Source: Salinivirgaceae bacterium
GTDB lineage: Bacteria; Bacteroidota; Bacteroidia; Bacteroidales; SZUA-534
Length of the DNA stretch: 64,000 nt
Direction: 5' to 3'
Assembly (NCBI GenBank): GCA_017527435.1
Contig: JAFXQB010000012.1
Coordinates: 1-64,000, forward strand
In this document: one piece after another, positions 53,665 through 61,053 of the stretch
How positions within the stretch are numbered: position 1 is the first letter of the stretch
Layout: each line of letters starts with the position of its first letter
Program-made: the position numbers and the translations under genes
Notes under the pieces: model-generated
Seen by the model: the letters and a program-made list of their open reading frames with translations, nothing else
What the model was told of the DNA's origin: nothing
Databases searched by the model: none

Positions 53665-55386
53665 ATGAACAGACGTTTGTTATGTATAGTGTTACTGGCC
53701 GGTATAATGCCCTTTGGCGCGGTTTTCGCCCAAAGTGGGTCAGAGTCAGATGGTCAAATGAGAGAATATAACCGCAACTCGCTTACAATATTATTGGTGG
53801 AAGGTGGGAAATACAGTTCGGAACTCAAGACGGCTATGAACACGGTGGCTGTGCCTGAAAAGTTTGACAACAATATGCTCGAGCAGCGAGTGATGCCTGG
53901 GTCGGCAAATTCTGAAGCATTGCGCAGGCAGCTCGAATCAATGAAGGTCCCAAACAAGATTTTCTCAAAGTGGTTCTCGCGTTCCGATGACGGCAGATTC
54001 GATATGACTGTGGTCTATAACCGCGGACTCTACAACGCTTCTGACGCCGATGTGATTAAGGCGGCGGCAGCAAAACTCGGAATGGCGAAACTGAAAGATG
54101 CCGGTGAGAAACTCATCAAGCAGTCGTATGTGCTGGTGCTGTGTTTCGGCACCATCAAAACAATGGATCAGATTTATGATGAGATGGATGCTGCCCGCAG
54201 AAAGACGGCGAAAATACAGAATAAGGAATTCAAACCTGTGGCGCGCACCAAAAACGGCTACCGCGGCGAAGTGGCAGGATTCCTTTACCGTCTGTCGGAT
54301 GTTCCGCAGGCTATGGATAATTTCTATTCAAACATGTGGATCTACGATGAAGACGCACCTGACGTGGTGGCAGCCAAACGCCAAATGTTCGACACCACAT
54401 CGTTCCAACTTGTCAAAGTCACTCAAACCACGACAACTTACGAAGCCAGCCAATACAACACGGGCGAGCAGAAGAGCGAGTCAGAATTGTTCAGCATGCT
54501 AGTCAACGGTTCGGTGCATAATCTGGTTAGGGATTTTGAAAACAAAGTTGAAGAGTGGAAGGTGCGTACGGCACTTTACAGCGTGTTCCCGCTAAGGGCA
54601 AAAATCGGTACAAAAGAGAACCTTACGGTTGAAGACCGGTATTTCGTATATGAGCTGCGGATGAACAAAAACAATCAGGTCTATGCCGACCGCCGTGGCG
54701 TTGTGCGTGCCAAAAAGGTGGTGAACAACAGTCAGATGGCGCAAGGCAATACCAATGAGAATCTGAAGCAGACCACATCGAAGTTTTATCAGATTGCCGG
54801 CCACAAGCTTGAGCCGGGAATGTATCTTGAGCAAAGCAACGATATGGGTATCGGTGTTACGATTGGCGGTGCGGGCGGCTCGCTTGGTGGCGCTTACATC
54901 AATATCGAAGGCCTTGTGGGGCAATATGTTGGCATCACGCAGCTTAAGTTCTTCATGGGCGGACATCTTGGATTTAACTCATATAAACATTCTAAGTGGG
55001 GTGGTGACAAATTGTCGATGATGTTCTATGGTGGCGAGGTTGGCTTTTCTAAAGGATTTTTCATTATGCGCAACGTCTCGGTTTCCGGTCAGGCTGGAAT
55101 AGCGATGGAATGGGGCGACGCACTCGACAGAGATGTTAAGAAGCAATATCTTAACGACTGTCTTGTTGAGGGATTGTTCTGTTTTGCCGGGGCTCAGCTG
55201 GCTGTCAACATCAGGTATGATCTTCAGCTTGTTGGCGGATTGAATTATTATGCAGAAATGGGCAACGCTTCGCTTACGAAAAATGCCGAAGAAAGCGATT
55301 CGAAAGATATGGGCATTAAATATTCGGAATTGTTTGACGGACGTGCCGGAACAAATATTAATTTGGGTGTACGCATCCAATTCTAA
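53665..55386 (+). CDS. Exported protein with probable C-terminal outer-membrane barrel (cassette gene 1)
   Basis: A 573-residue protein I cannot assign to a named family. A clear signal peptide (about 1-24: MNRRLLCIVLLAGIMPFGAVFAQ) precedes a soluble, charged part of about 340 residues with KLGMAKLKDAGEKLIKQSYVLVLCF and a helical region. From about residue 375 the protein becomes glycine- and aromatic-rich with alternating strands (GIGVTIGGAGGSLGGAYINIEG, FFMGGHLGFNSY, MMFYGGEVGFSKGFFIM) and ends VRIQF. The Phe end suggests that the last 200 residues form a membrane barrel. It is the first and longest gene of a four-gene set whose products all carry signal peptides. Confidence 0.8.
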   Translation: MNRRLLCIVLLAGIMPFGAVFAQSGSESDGQMREYNRNSLTILLVEGGKYSSELKTAMNTVAVPEKFDNNMLEQRVMPGSANSEALRRQLESMKVPNKIFSKWFSRSDDGRFDMTVVYNRGLYNASDADVIKAAAAKLGMAKLKDAGEKLIKQSYVLVLCFGTIKTMDQIYDEMDAARRKTAKIQNKEFKPVARTKNGYRGEVAGFLYRLSDVPQAMDNFYSNMWIYDEDAPDVVAAKRQMFDTTSFQLVKVTQTTTTYEASQYNTGEQKSESELFSMLVNGSVHNLVRDFENKVEEWKVRTALYSVFPLRAKIGTKENLTVEDRYFVYELRMNKNNQVYADRRGVVRAKKVVNNSQMAQGNTNENLKQTTSKFYQIAGHKLEPGMYLEQSNDMGIGVTIGGAGGSLGGAYINIEGLVGQYVGITQLKFFMGGHLGFNSYKHSKWGGDKLSMMFYGGEVGFSKGFFIMRNVSVSGQAGIAMEWGDALDRDVKKQYLNDCLVEGLFCFAGAQLAVNIRYDLQLVGGLNYYAEMGNASLTKNAEESDSKDMGIKYSELFDGRAGTNINLGVRIQF

Positions 55387-55469
55387 TGTTTGTGCGTCTA
55401 TAATATGTGATGCCGGAACAACGGCAGTGACTAATTGGAATGTAAAACAATTTTTTAAAATTTTGAATT

Positions 55470-56000
55470 ATGAGAAGATTGATTAAAACAGTGGCATTGA
55501 GTGCAATATCGATGTTGCTCATGTGTGGTACCACTAACGCGCAGTCGCGCAACAAGGTTAGGAAACTCGAGTACAACAGCCAATACAACTATGAAGTTGC
55601 AACACTGGCTGTGGGTGTCGACGGAACAAAACTGGTTAAAGTGTGGGGCTATGGCAAAAAAGCTGAAGATGCCGTCCGCGATGCCAAGGCGCAGGGTGTG
55701 GCTTGCGCGATTTTCCGTGGGTTCCCGGCCGGCAGCAACGGTTCGGCAGCGCCTACACCGCCTATTGTGACAGACCCGAATGCGGCAACAACTCATGAAG
55801 ATTATTTCGTAAAATTCTTTGAGCCGGGCGGAAAGTACTTGCAATATGTGAATCTCAGCACCGATGGCGTTTCGACCGACCGCGTGAAGGTTAATAAAAA
55901 GACCTACAAGGTTGGTGTTGAGTTGTCAATCGCCTACGACGAACTGCGCAAAGAGTTGGAACGTCAGGGGATAGCACGTAAGCTGAATAGCGGTTTTTAA
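55470..56000 (+). CDS. Small exported protein of unknown function (cassette gene 2)
   Basis: A 176-residue protein with a signal peptide (about 1-25: RRLIKTVALSAISMLLMCGTTNAQ). The mature part starts with a basic stretch and then VKVWGYGKKAEDAVRDAKAQGVACAIFRGF. The pattern of a short strand followed by a helix rich in A-x-x-x-A/D-A resembles FlgT-N/LPP20-like periplasmic modules, but this is a visual likeness only. The C-terminal part (VSTDRVKVNKKTYKVGVELSIAYDELRKELERQGI) looks like a strand-helix unit. It lies 83 bases after gene 1 and directly before gene 3. Confidence 0.75.
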   Translation: MRRLIKTVALSAISMLLMCGTTNAQSRNKVRKLEYNSQYNYEVATLAVGVDGTKLVKVWGYGKKAEDAVRDAKAQGVACAIFRGFPAGSNGSAAPTPPIVTDPNAATTHEDYFVKFFEPGGKYLQYVNLSTDGVSTDRVKVNKKTYKVGVELSIAYDELRKELERQGIARKLNSGF

Positions 56001-56015
56001 TTGATAATCAAAAAA

Positions 56016-56978
56016 ATGAATCGTATGAAAAGAATTGGAATATTATCGGCAGCCTTGGTGCTGGCCGTTAGCAGTGTGATGGGACAGGCTAAAAAGCCGA
56101 CAATAATGGTTGTGCCAAGCGACCGCTATTGTATTTCAAAAGGTTACATGACCAAATTTGACAATCAGGACATACCCGATTACAAAAAGGCGCTTCAGAA
56201 TGACGCCGATTTGCGCATGGCCATTTCGAAGATTAGCGGCATAATGGCCGATCGCGAGTTCCCGCTGAAGGATTTGGAACAAGAGTTACGCAACATCAGC
56301 AACGAGTCGGCTGAGAGTGCCATGATAACCGGCGCTAGTGGTAGCAGTGTGGCAGAGTCGCCTGTCGATGTGCTCAAGCGTACGGCCAAAGCCGATATTA
56401 TTATGGACCTTGATTTCTCAGTTGTAAAACAGGGGCCGAGAAATAGTATTATGTACACACTCAATGGATTAGACGCCTACACTAGCAAGAATATCGCAAG
56501 TTCGACGGGTGTGGGCAGTCCAAGTTCGGCGGCATCGGTCGAGTTGCTGATTGAAGAAGCCGTGCTGAGCCATATGGATGAGTTCACAGGCCGGTTGCAA
56601 GCTCATTTCGACGATATGTTCGCCAACGGTCGCGAAGTTAAGATTATGGTGAAAGTGTTCGATGGCAGCGAAGTCAATCTGAGTGACGAAGTTGATTACA
56701 ACGGCGAGACCAACGAGTTGGCTATCTTCATCGAAGACTGGATGGCCGACAACACAGTGAGCGGACGATTCAGCCTGAGCGACGGCACGGAAAACTTCCA
56801 ACGCTACGAGCAGGTGCGCATACCTATGTATTATGAGCGCAATGGCCGGCAGAGAGCAATGGATACCCGCACATTTGTCAACAATCTGAAAAAGTTTGTC
56901 GCCGAATCGTTCAATCTCGAGTCGAAAGTTTATATGCGCGGTTTGGGTGAAGCCTGGCTGATAATTGGCGAGAAGTAA
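56016..56978 (+). CDS. DUF6175-like exported protein (cassette gene 3)
   Basis: A 320-residue protein with a signal peptide (about 1-24, ending SSVMGQ). The mature start KKPTIMVVPSDRYCISKGYM, the block DADLRMAISKISGIMADREFPLKDLEQELRNI, the SSVAESPVDVLKRTAKADIIMDL segment and LNGLDAYTSKNIASSTGVG match my memory of the uncharacterised Bacteroidota family DUF6175; I could not verify this. No enzymatic motif is visible. The sequence of alternating strands and helices fits a periplasmic or outer-membrane-associated factor. The ATG at 56016 is chosen over the TTG at 56001; the Met at 56025 is another option. Confidence 0.75.
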   Translation: MNRMKRIGILSAALVLAVSSVMGQAKKPTIMVVPSDRYCISKGYMTKFDNQDIPDYKKALQNDADLRMAISKISGIMADREFPLKDLEQELRNISNESAESAMITGASGSSVAESPVDVLKRTAKADIIMDLDFSVVKQGPRNSIMYTLNGLDAYTSKNIASSTGVGSPSSAASVELLIEEAVLSHMDEFTGRLQAHFDDMFANGREVKIMVKVFDGSEVNLSDEVDYNGETNELAIFIEDWMADNTVSGRFSLSDGTENFQRYEQVRIPMYYERNGRQRAMDTRTFVNNLKKFVAESFNLESKVYMRGLGEAWLIIGEK

Positions 56979-57007
56979 AAAGCTAAGTTCAATAAATACT
57001 GTGTATT

Positions 57008-58054
57008 ATGAAGAAATTATTGTTGATGATAGGCATCGGGCTGGCAACCATGTTTGCCGCTGAAGCACAAAACAATTTGGGCAAAGCCGACGATGCAGCC
57101 CGTATAGCACTTGCACCGGTGATTGACGACAATGCCATGCCAGCAAGCGCAAAAAATATGTTAGAGAGCAAGATACGCAAGATTTGCACTTTGAACGGTT
57201 TGGCAGGCGAAGGCAGCAACCCAATGTTCTCAATCCGTGCCACAGTTGATGTGTTGAGCAAGGATTTGACGGCAACTGCGCCGCCAATGCACGCTCTCAG
57301 CCTTACTGTTAATATGTATGTTGTTGACAACACCACGGGCAATGTCTTTAGCCAGACGTCGGTCGATGTTAAGGGCGCTGGACAAAATGAGAGCAAGGCC
57401 TATGTGCAGGCAATAAAGAGTCTCGACCCAAAACGTGGCCAATTCAAAGCTTTTGTTGAGCAAGGCAAGAACAAGATAATCGAGTTCTACAACTCACAGT
57501 GCGATATGGTTATTTCGCGTGCCACAGCACTGAAGGCACAGGGTCGCGACGGTGATGCATCTGCATTGCTATACTCGGTTCCCGAAGTGTGCAAAGAATG
57601 CTACGACCGTTGCATGGAACTTGCCGGACAGACAGGAGCTGCCAACCAGACAACAACCGTCAGCGACAGTGTTAATGCTGAAAGTGATGTTGTTGAAGGT
57701 GATGGCCTGACTTCAGAAATCGAAAGCGGTGTTTTTGTGGCATTCAAGGGCTGCAAACGTTACGGCGACAAAATACGTCTGACATTCAGCATCGAAAATC
57801 GTAACGCTAAAGATTACGAATTTGAGCTTTATATGAGCGATTTGCGATTGATTGACAGCGATGGAAATAATGTCAAAATGGAAAAATGCAAAATGGCCGG
57901 AAAAGATTTCTCGTGGCACGAAACTGCTACAGTCATGAATGGCACGCCTGTTACGCTTGAGTGCGAATGCAATGCTGTTGACATTGTGAAAATGTTTGAG
58001 ATAAAGAAAGATAACAAAACATACCGTATGCTGGTAAACACTGATTGCCAGTAA
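57008..58054 (+). CDS. Exported protein of unknown function (cassette gene 4)
   Basis: A 348-residue protein with a signal peptide (about 1-21: MKKLLLMIGIGLATMFAAEAQ). The N-terminal domain (about 25-200) has a strand/helix order like LALAPVIDDNAMPASAKNMLESKIRKIC, then ALSLTVNMYVVDNTTGNVFSQTSVDVKGAGQNESKAYVQAIKSLDPKRGQF, which looks like periplasmic peptide- or lipid-handling modules related in shape to CsgG/TolB-N parts. A Cys-containing helix pair (YSVPEVCKECYDRCMELAG) follows, then a C-terminal beta domain (about 235-348) of DUF4352-like appearance (KRYGDKIRLTFSIENRNAKDYEFELYMSDLRLIDSDG). Function is unknown. It ends the cassette before a shared terminator. Confidence 0.78.
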   Translation: MKKLLLMIGIGLATMFAAEAQNNLGKADDAARIALAPVIDDNAMPASAKNMLESKIRKICTLNGLAGEGSNPMFSIRATVDVLSKDLTATAPPMHALSLTVNMYVVDNTTGNVFSQTSVDVKGAGQNESKAYVQAIKSLDPKRGQFKAFVEQGKNKIIEFYNSQCDMVISRATALKAQGRDGDASALLYSVPEVCKECYDRCMELAGQTGAANQTTTVSDSVNAESDVVEGDGLTSEIESGVFVAFKGCKRYGDKIRLTFSIENRNAKDYEFELYMSDLRLIDSDGNNVKMEKCKMAGKDFSWHETATVMNGTPVTLECECNAVDIVKMFEIKKDNKTYRMLVNTDCQ

Positions 58055-58069
58055 AAAAACAGTAATCTT

Positions 58070-58105
58070 AAAAAAGCCATCTTGCAAGAGCAGGATGGCT
58101 TTTTT
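58070..58105. terminator. Shared bidirectional terminator
   Basis: AAAAAAGCCATC (58070-58081) with TTGC pairs with GCAG and GATGGCTTTTTT (58090-58105); one G-T pair. A and T runs on either side let it end both the exported cassette and the convergent LytTR gene. Confidence 0.85.
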
Positions 58106-58132
58106 GGTTGTGTGTGGTATAAAGTTGCGGGC

Positions 58133-58858
58133 TTATTGCACCGATTTCCGGTTTACAAACTCGTTGAAAATATCCTTGTATTTGTCGGCTACGGCGATGG
58201 GTTGGTCGTTGATAATCACACAATTGCGTTCTATTGATTTGATTGCGTCCAAAGCAATGATGTACGAACGGTGAACGCGCATGAAACGGTCGGCGGGCAG
58301 AGTCTCTTCAAGTGATTTCAGGCTCATCAGAGTCAGAATGGGGCGCGGGCGCGACTTCAGCCAAATCTTCACATAGTCCTTCAGACCTTCGAAATAGTAA
58401 ATATCGCTGTAATCAATCTTAATCTGCTTGTAGTCAGCTTTTACAAACATGTAGTCGTTGCTGCTCAAGGTGGTTTGCTTGCCAGAACGCTGAAGCGTGA
58501 ACCACTCGAGAGCCTTGTTGGCGGCCGTCAGGAACTCATTGTAGTCGAACGGCTTGAGCAGATAGTCGAGCGCTTCAACCTTGAAACCTTCAAGGGCGTA
58601 CTTGTCGAAAGCAGTGGTGAAGATGACGCGGTTCTTCTTGCGAAGTGTTTTCGATAGTTCAAGGCCGTTCAGTCCGGGCATCTGAATGTCGAGAAACAGC
58701 AGGTCGATTTGCTCTTTGGCCAGCAGGTCGAGCACGTCGAAACCGTTGATGCACTTGCCCCTGAGTTCAAGGAACGGGGTTTTGTTGACGTAGCTTTCAA
58801 TAAGCTCGAGAGCCATGGGCTCGTCGTCGGCAATCAGGCAGGTTATTTTTTGTTCCAT
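58133..58858 (-). CDS. LytTR-family response regulator
   Basis: DNA-binding regulator of 241 residues. The receiver domain (1-120) has the acidic pair in CLIADDEP, phospho-acceptor Asp57 in LLFLDIQMPGLNGLEL, Thr in VIFTTAFDKYALEGF and Lys in YLLKPFDYNEF. The LytTR domain (about 140-240) shows DYMFVKADYKQIKIDYSDIYYFEGLKDYVKIWL and the FMRVHRSYIIALDAI block that contacts DNA. It is co-transcribed with the sensor kinase gene 11 bases upstream and is its probable partner. Target genes are unknown; the convergent exported cassette is the nearest candidate by position only. Confidence 0.94.
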   Translation of the reverse strand: MEQKITCLIADDEPMALELIESYVNKTPFLELRGKCINGFDVLDLLAKEQIDLLFLDIQMPGLNGLELSKTLRKKNRVIFTTAFDKYALEGFKVEALDYLLKPFDYNEFLTAANKALEWFTLQRSGKQTTLSSNDYMFVKADYKQIKIDYSDIYYFEGLKDYVKIWLKSRPRPILTLMSLKSLEETLPADRFMRVHRSYIIALDAIKSIERNCVIINDQPIAVADKYKDIFNEFVNRKSVQ

Positions 58859-58869
58859 TATGGTGCGTT

Positions 58870-59931
58870 TTATTTGTGTTCAACAGTGTTAGTGTCTATC
58901 GACAAATATGCAAAATATTTATCATTTTCGATGCGGGTGTTGAAAACAGATTTCCCGTTGTAGAGCAGTTCGAGCCGCTTGCGGATGTTCTCGAGCCCGA
59001 TTGACGAGCCGCCCGAAAGATCGGGACCGGTTTTCTCAAAATAGGGGTTTTCTGTGGTGAAAATCACTTTTGTGCCGTCGATTTCCATCTTGAAAATCAA
59101 ATCAGAAGTACCCATTGGTTTGATTCCGTGCTTGAACGAGTTCTCGATGAGCGAGATGAACAGCAGCGGCGCCACCATTATGCCGTTGGTGTTGGTGGGG
59201 AACGAGTATTCAACCTTGGTGTTGGCGGCAGTGCGCAGTTTCATCAGTTCAATGTATTTCGACATGAAGGTTATCTCGCCGTCGAGCGGAACAAGCGAGT
59301 TGTTGGTCTCGTAGAGCAGATAGCGCATCAGTTTGCTCAGGTTGTGGATGGTCTCTTTGGCGCGCTCGGGTGATATGTCGACCAGCGAGTAGATGTTGTT
59401 GAGCGAATTGAAGAAAAAGTGCGGTTGTATCTGATACTCAAGATGTTTCAGTTCGGTTTGAAGTTGCGCGTTTGCGCTTTCCTGCTGCTTGCGTTCCATT
59501 TGCTGCCAACGGTCGTAGGTTTTGAAGGCGACGGCCAGCACCAGTGGCAGCACCATTGTCAGCATATCCATGAGAATGCCATAGACAAAGAACATCGGGC
59601 GGTGCGGAATCTGCCATACGAAATGGTGGAACAGATACGGCTTCAGAGTTTGGTCGAGATAGGCGAGAAGCAGCATCAAAGCGGTGTTCGACAGGAAGAA
59701 AACCAGTTTCTTCTTGTTCAGGAAAACTCGGTCAACCAGCACTAAATAGTTGACATAGAAGATGATGAAATAGAAAAATGTCGGAATCCACGAGTGCTCT
59801 AAAATGAAGGCGAATTGGAAGTTGTTGTGCAGCGACAGCAGCACGGGCATTATCAGTATGAAAATACAAACCGACATGTGCACAAGCACCTTGTACAGCG
59901 TTGTGTTGTTCTCAATTTTCTCGTTGTTCAT
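58870..59931 (-). CDS. LytS-type sensor histidine kinase
   Basis: Inner-membrane kinase of 353 residues with four membrane helices (about 18-38, 46-66, 77-92 and 113-137), a short coiled linker and a His_kinase domain. The phospho-acceptor is His171 in QIQPHFFFNSLNNIYSL, the family hallmark. The ATP-binding part has a compact N box (LLFISLIENSFKHGI) and SGGSSIGLENIRKRLELLY. There is no separate sensor domain, so the membrane helices themselves probably sense the signal. The ATG at 59931 is preferred over the Met at 59976, whose extra residues are very polar. It pairs with the LytTR regulator. Confidence 0.93.
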   Translation of the reverse strand: MNNEKIENNTTLYKVLVHMSVCIFILIMPVLLSLHNNFQFAFILEHSWIPTFFYFIIFYVNYLVLVDRVFLNKKKLVFFLSNTALMLLLAYLDQTLKPYLFHHFVWQIPHRPMFFVYGILMDMLTMVLPLVLAVAFKTYDRWQQMERKQQESANAQLQTELKHLEYQIQPHFFFNSLNNIYSLVDISPERAKETIHNLSKLMRYLLYETNNSLVPLDGEITFMSKYIELMKLRTAANTKVEYSFPTNTNGIMVAPLLFISLIENSFKHGIKPMGTSDLIFKMEIDGTKVIFTTENPYFEKTGPDLSGGSSIGLENIRKRLELLYNGKSVFNTRIENDKYFAYLSIDTNTVEHK

Positions 59932-60116
59932 AGTACATTCATTTTTACACCAAGGCTTCTTTGCCTTATGGCTCATTCCGTAAATATAGTTACAAATTTG
60001 TCAATGATAATGTGTTTTTGAAATAATTCATCGAAGAACCATTGATTTGGAACATCGAAAGTGAGATTTTTTTAGATGAATTGCGGGCGATTTACGGCTT
60101 GTGCAGAGAGTTTGAA

Positions 60117-60251
60117 TCAATGATTCTTCTCGCACGGGCAGGGCGCGTAGCCTTTGTAGCGCTTCTTCTGTGTGGCGCACGATGTGGCCAGCAGACACAG
60201 AATCAGCAGAAAGCAGGTTACTATTGACAGTTTCGGCAAGCGACGTTTCAT
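60117..60251 (-). CDS. Tiny Cys-rich lipoprotein (44 aa) coupled to nth
   Basis: A short frame starting at the ATG at 60251-60249 encodes 44 residues: a basic start (MKRRLPKLSI), a hydrophobic core (VTCFLLILCLLA), a lipobox TSC with Cys25 as the lipid site, then ATQKKRYKGYAPCPCEKNH with two further Cys in CPC. The ATG shares one base with the nth stop codon (TGATG), a classic reinitiation site, so it is translated after nth. Short lipoproteins with a Cys-rich tail like this are common in Bacteroidota and are often left unannotated. Function is unknown. Confidence 0.72.
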   Translation of the reverse strand: MKRRLPKLSIVTCFLLILCLLATSCATQKKRYKGYAPCPCEKNH

Positions 60252-60895
60252 CACTTTTTGTTTTCGTTTTCAAAATAGGCGCAACAGTCTGACAATCCGC
60301 AACTTTCGCACTTCGGCTTGCGTGCGGTGCAGACGTAGCGTCCGTGCAAAATTAGCCAATGATGCGCAATCGGCAATAGTTCGGGCGCGATGTTTTCGAC
60401 TAACTGACGTTCTGTGTCGATTGGGCGCTTGGCGTTCACGGTCAAGCCGATGCGTGCCGAGACGCGGAACACGTGCGTATCGACAGCCAGCGCAGGCTTG
60501 TTGTAGATGACAGCCAGAATCACGTTGGCGGTCTTGCGGCCTACGCCAGGTAACTGCTGCAACTGCTCGATATTGTCGGGAACCTTGCCGTCGAATCTGT
60601 AGGTCAGCATCTGCGCCATTCCGAGCAGGTGTGCGGCCTTGTTGTTGGGGAACGAGCAGCTTTTTATCAACTCAAAAATCTCGTCAACCGAGCCTTGTGC
60701 CATTGATTTGGCGTCGGGAAAACGGCGGAAAAGGGCAGGGGTGACCTGATTCACGCGCTTGTCGGTGCACTGTGCCGAAAGAATGACCGCCACCAGCAAC
60801 TCATAGGCGTTCGAGTAGTGCAGTTCGGTCTGCGCCGTCGGCATATTGCGGCTGAACCAGTCAATCACGTTTCGGTAGCGTTCGGCGAGAGTCAT
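60251..60895 (-). CDS. nth: Endonuclease III (DNA glycosylase/AP lyase)
   Basis: Base excision repair enzyme that removes oxidised pyrimidines and cuts the abasic site, 214 residues. The helix-hairpin-helix is LQQLPGVGRKTANVIL with catalytic Lys121, and the catalytic Asp139 lies in LAVDTHVFRVSARIGL. The iron-sulphur cluster ligands Cys189, Cys196, Cys199 and Cys205 keep the C-x6-C-x2-C-x5-C spacing. The start at 60895 gives the usual N-terminus. The small lipoprotein gene follows with a one-base overlap. Confidence 0.96.
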   Translation of the reverse strand: MTLAERYRNVIDWFSRNMPTAQTELHYSNAYELLVAVILSAQCTDKRVNQVTPALFRRFPDAKSMAQGSVDEIFELIKSCSFPNNKAAHLLGMAQMLTYRFDGKVPDNIEQLQQLPGVGRKTANVILAVIYNKPALAVDTHVFRVSARIGLTVNAKRPIDTERQLVENIAPELLPIAHHWLILHGRYVCTARKPKCESCGLSDCCAYFENENKK

Positions 60896-60938
60896 TTGAG
60901 TTTTAAGTTATCGAAGTTTTAAGTTTAAAAGTTGAGAT

Positions 60939-61001
60939 GCTTCGCTGTTTAGAAGTTTAGTCGCTTCGCTGTTTAGATGTTGAGACGCTTCGCTGTTTAG
61001 A
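60939..61001. repeat. Three-copy tandem repeat, 24-bp period
   Basis: The 15-mer GCTTCGCTGTTTAGA occurs at 60939-60953, 60963-60977 and 60987-61001, exactly 24 bp apart. The nine bases between copies are partly conserved (AGTTTAGTC and TGTTGAGAC). It lies in the gap between nth and the ABC-F gene. Confidence 0.85.
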
Positions 61002-61025
61002 AGTTTAGAGTTTAACAAGTTTAAT

Positions 61026-61053
61026 TCCTAAATCCTAAATCCTAATTCCTAAC
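61026..61053. repeat. Heptamer repeat TCCTAAN, four copies
   Basis: TCCTAAA, TCCTAAA, TCCTAAT and TCCTAAC stand head to tail at 61026-61053; the last copy touches the stop codon of the ABC-F gene (61053-61055). Confidence 0.8.

Noticed and set aside
60042..60227. Plus-strand frame opposite the small lipoprotein
   Set aside because: The minus-strand frame has a lipobox and a coupled start; the plus-strand frame has neither.
61026..61053. Telomere-like heptamers as a chromosome end
   Set aside because: Only four imperfect copies between two genes in continuous sequence; a simple short repeat.
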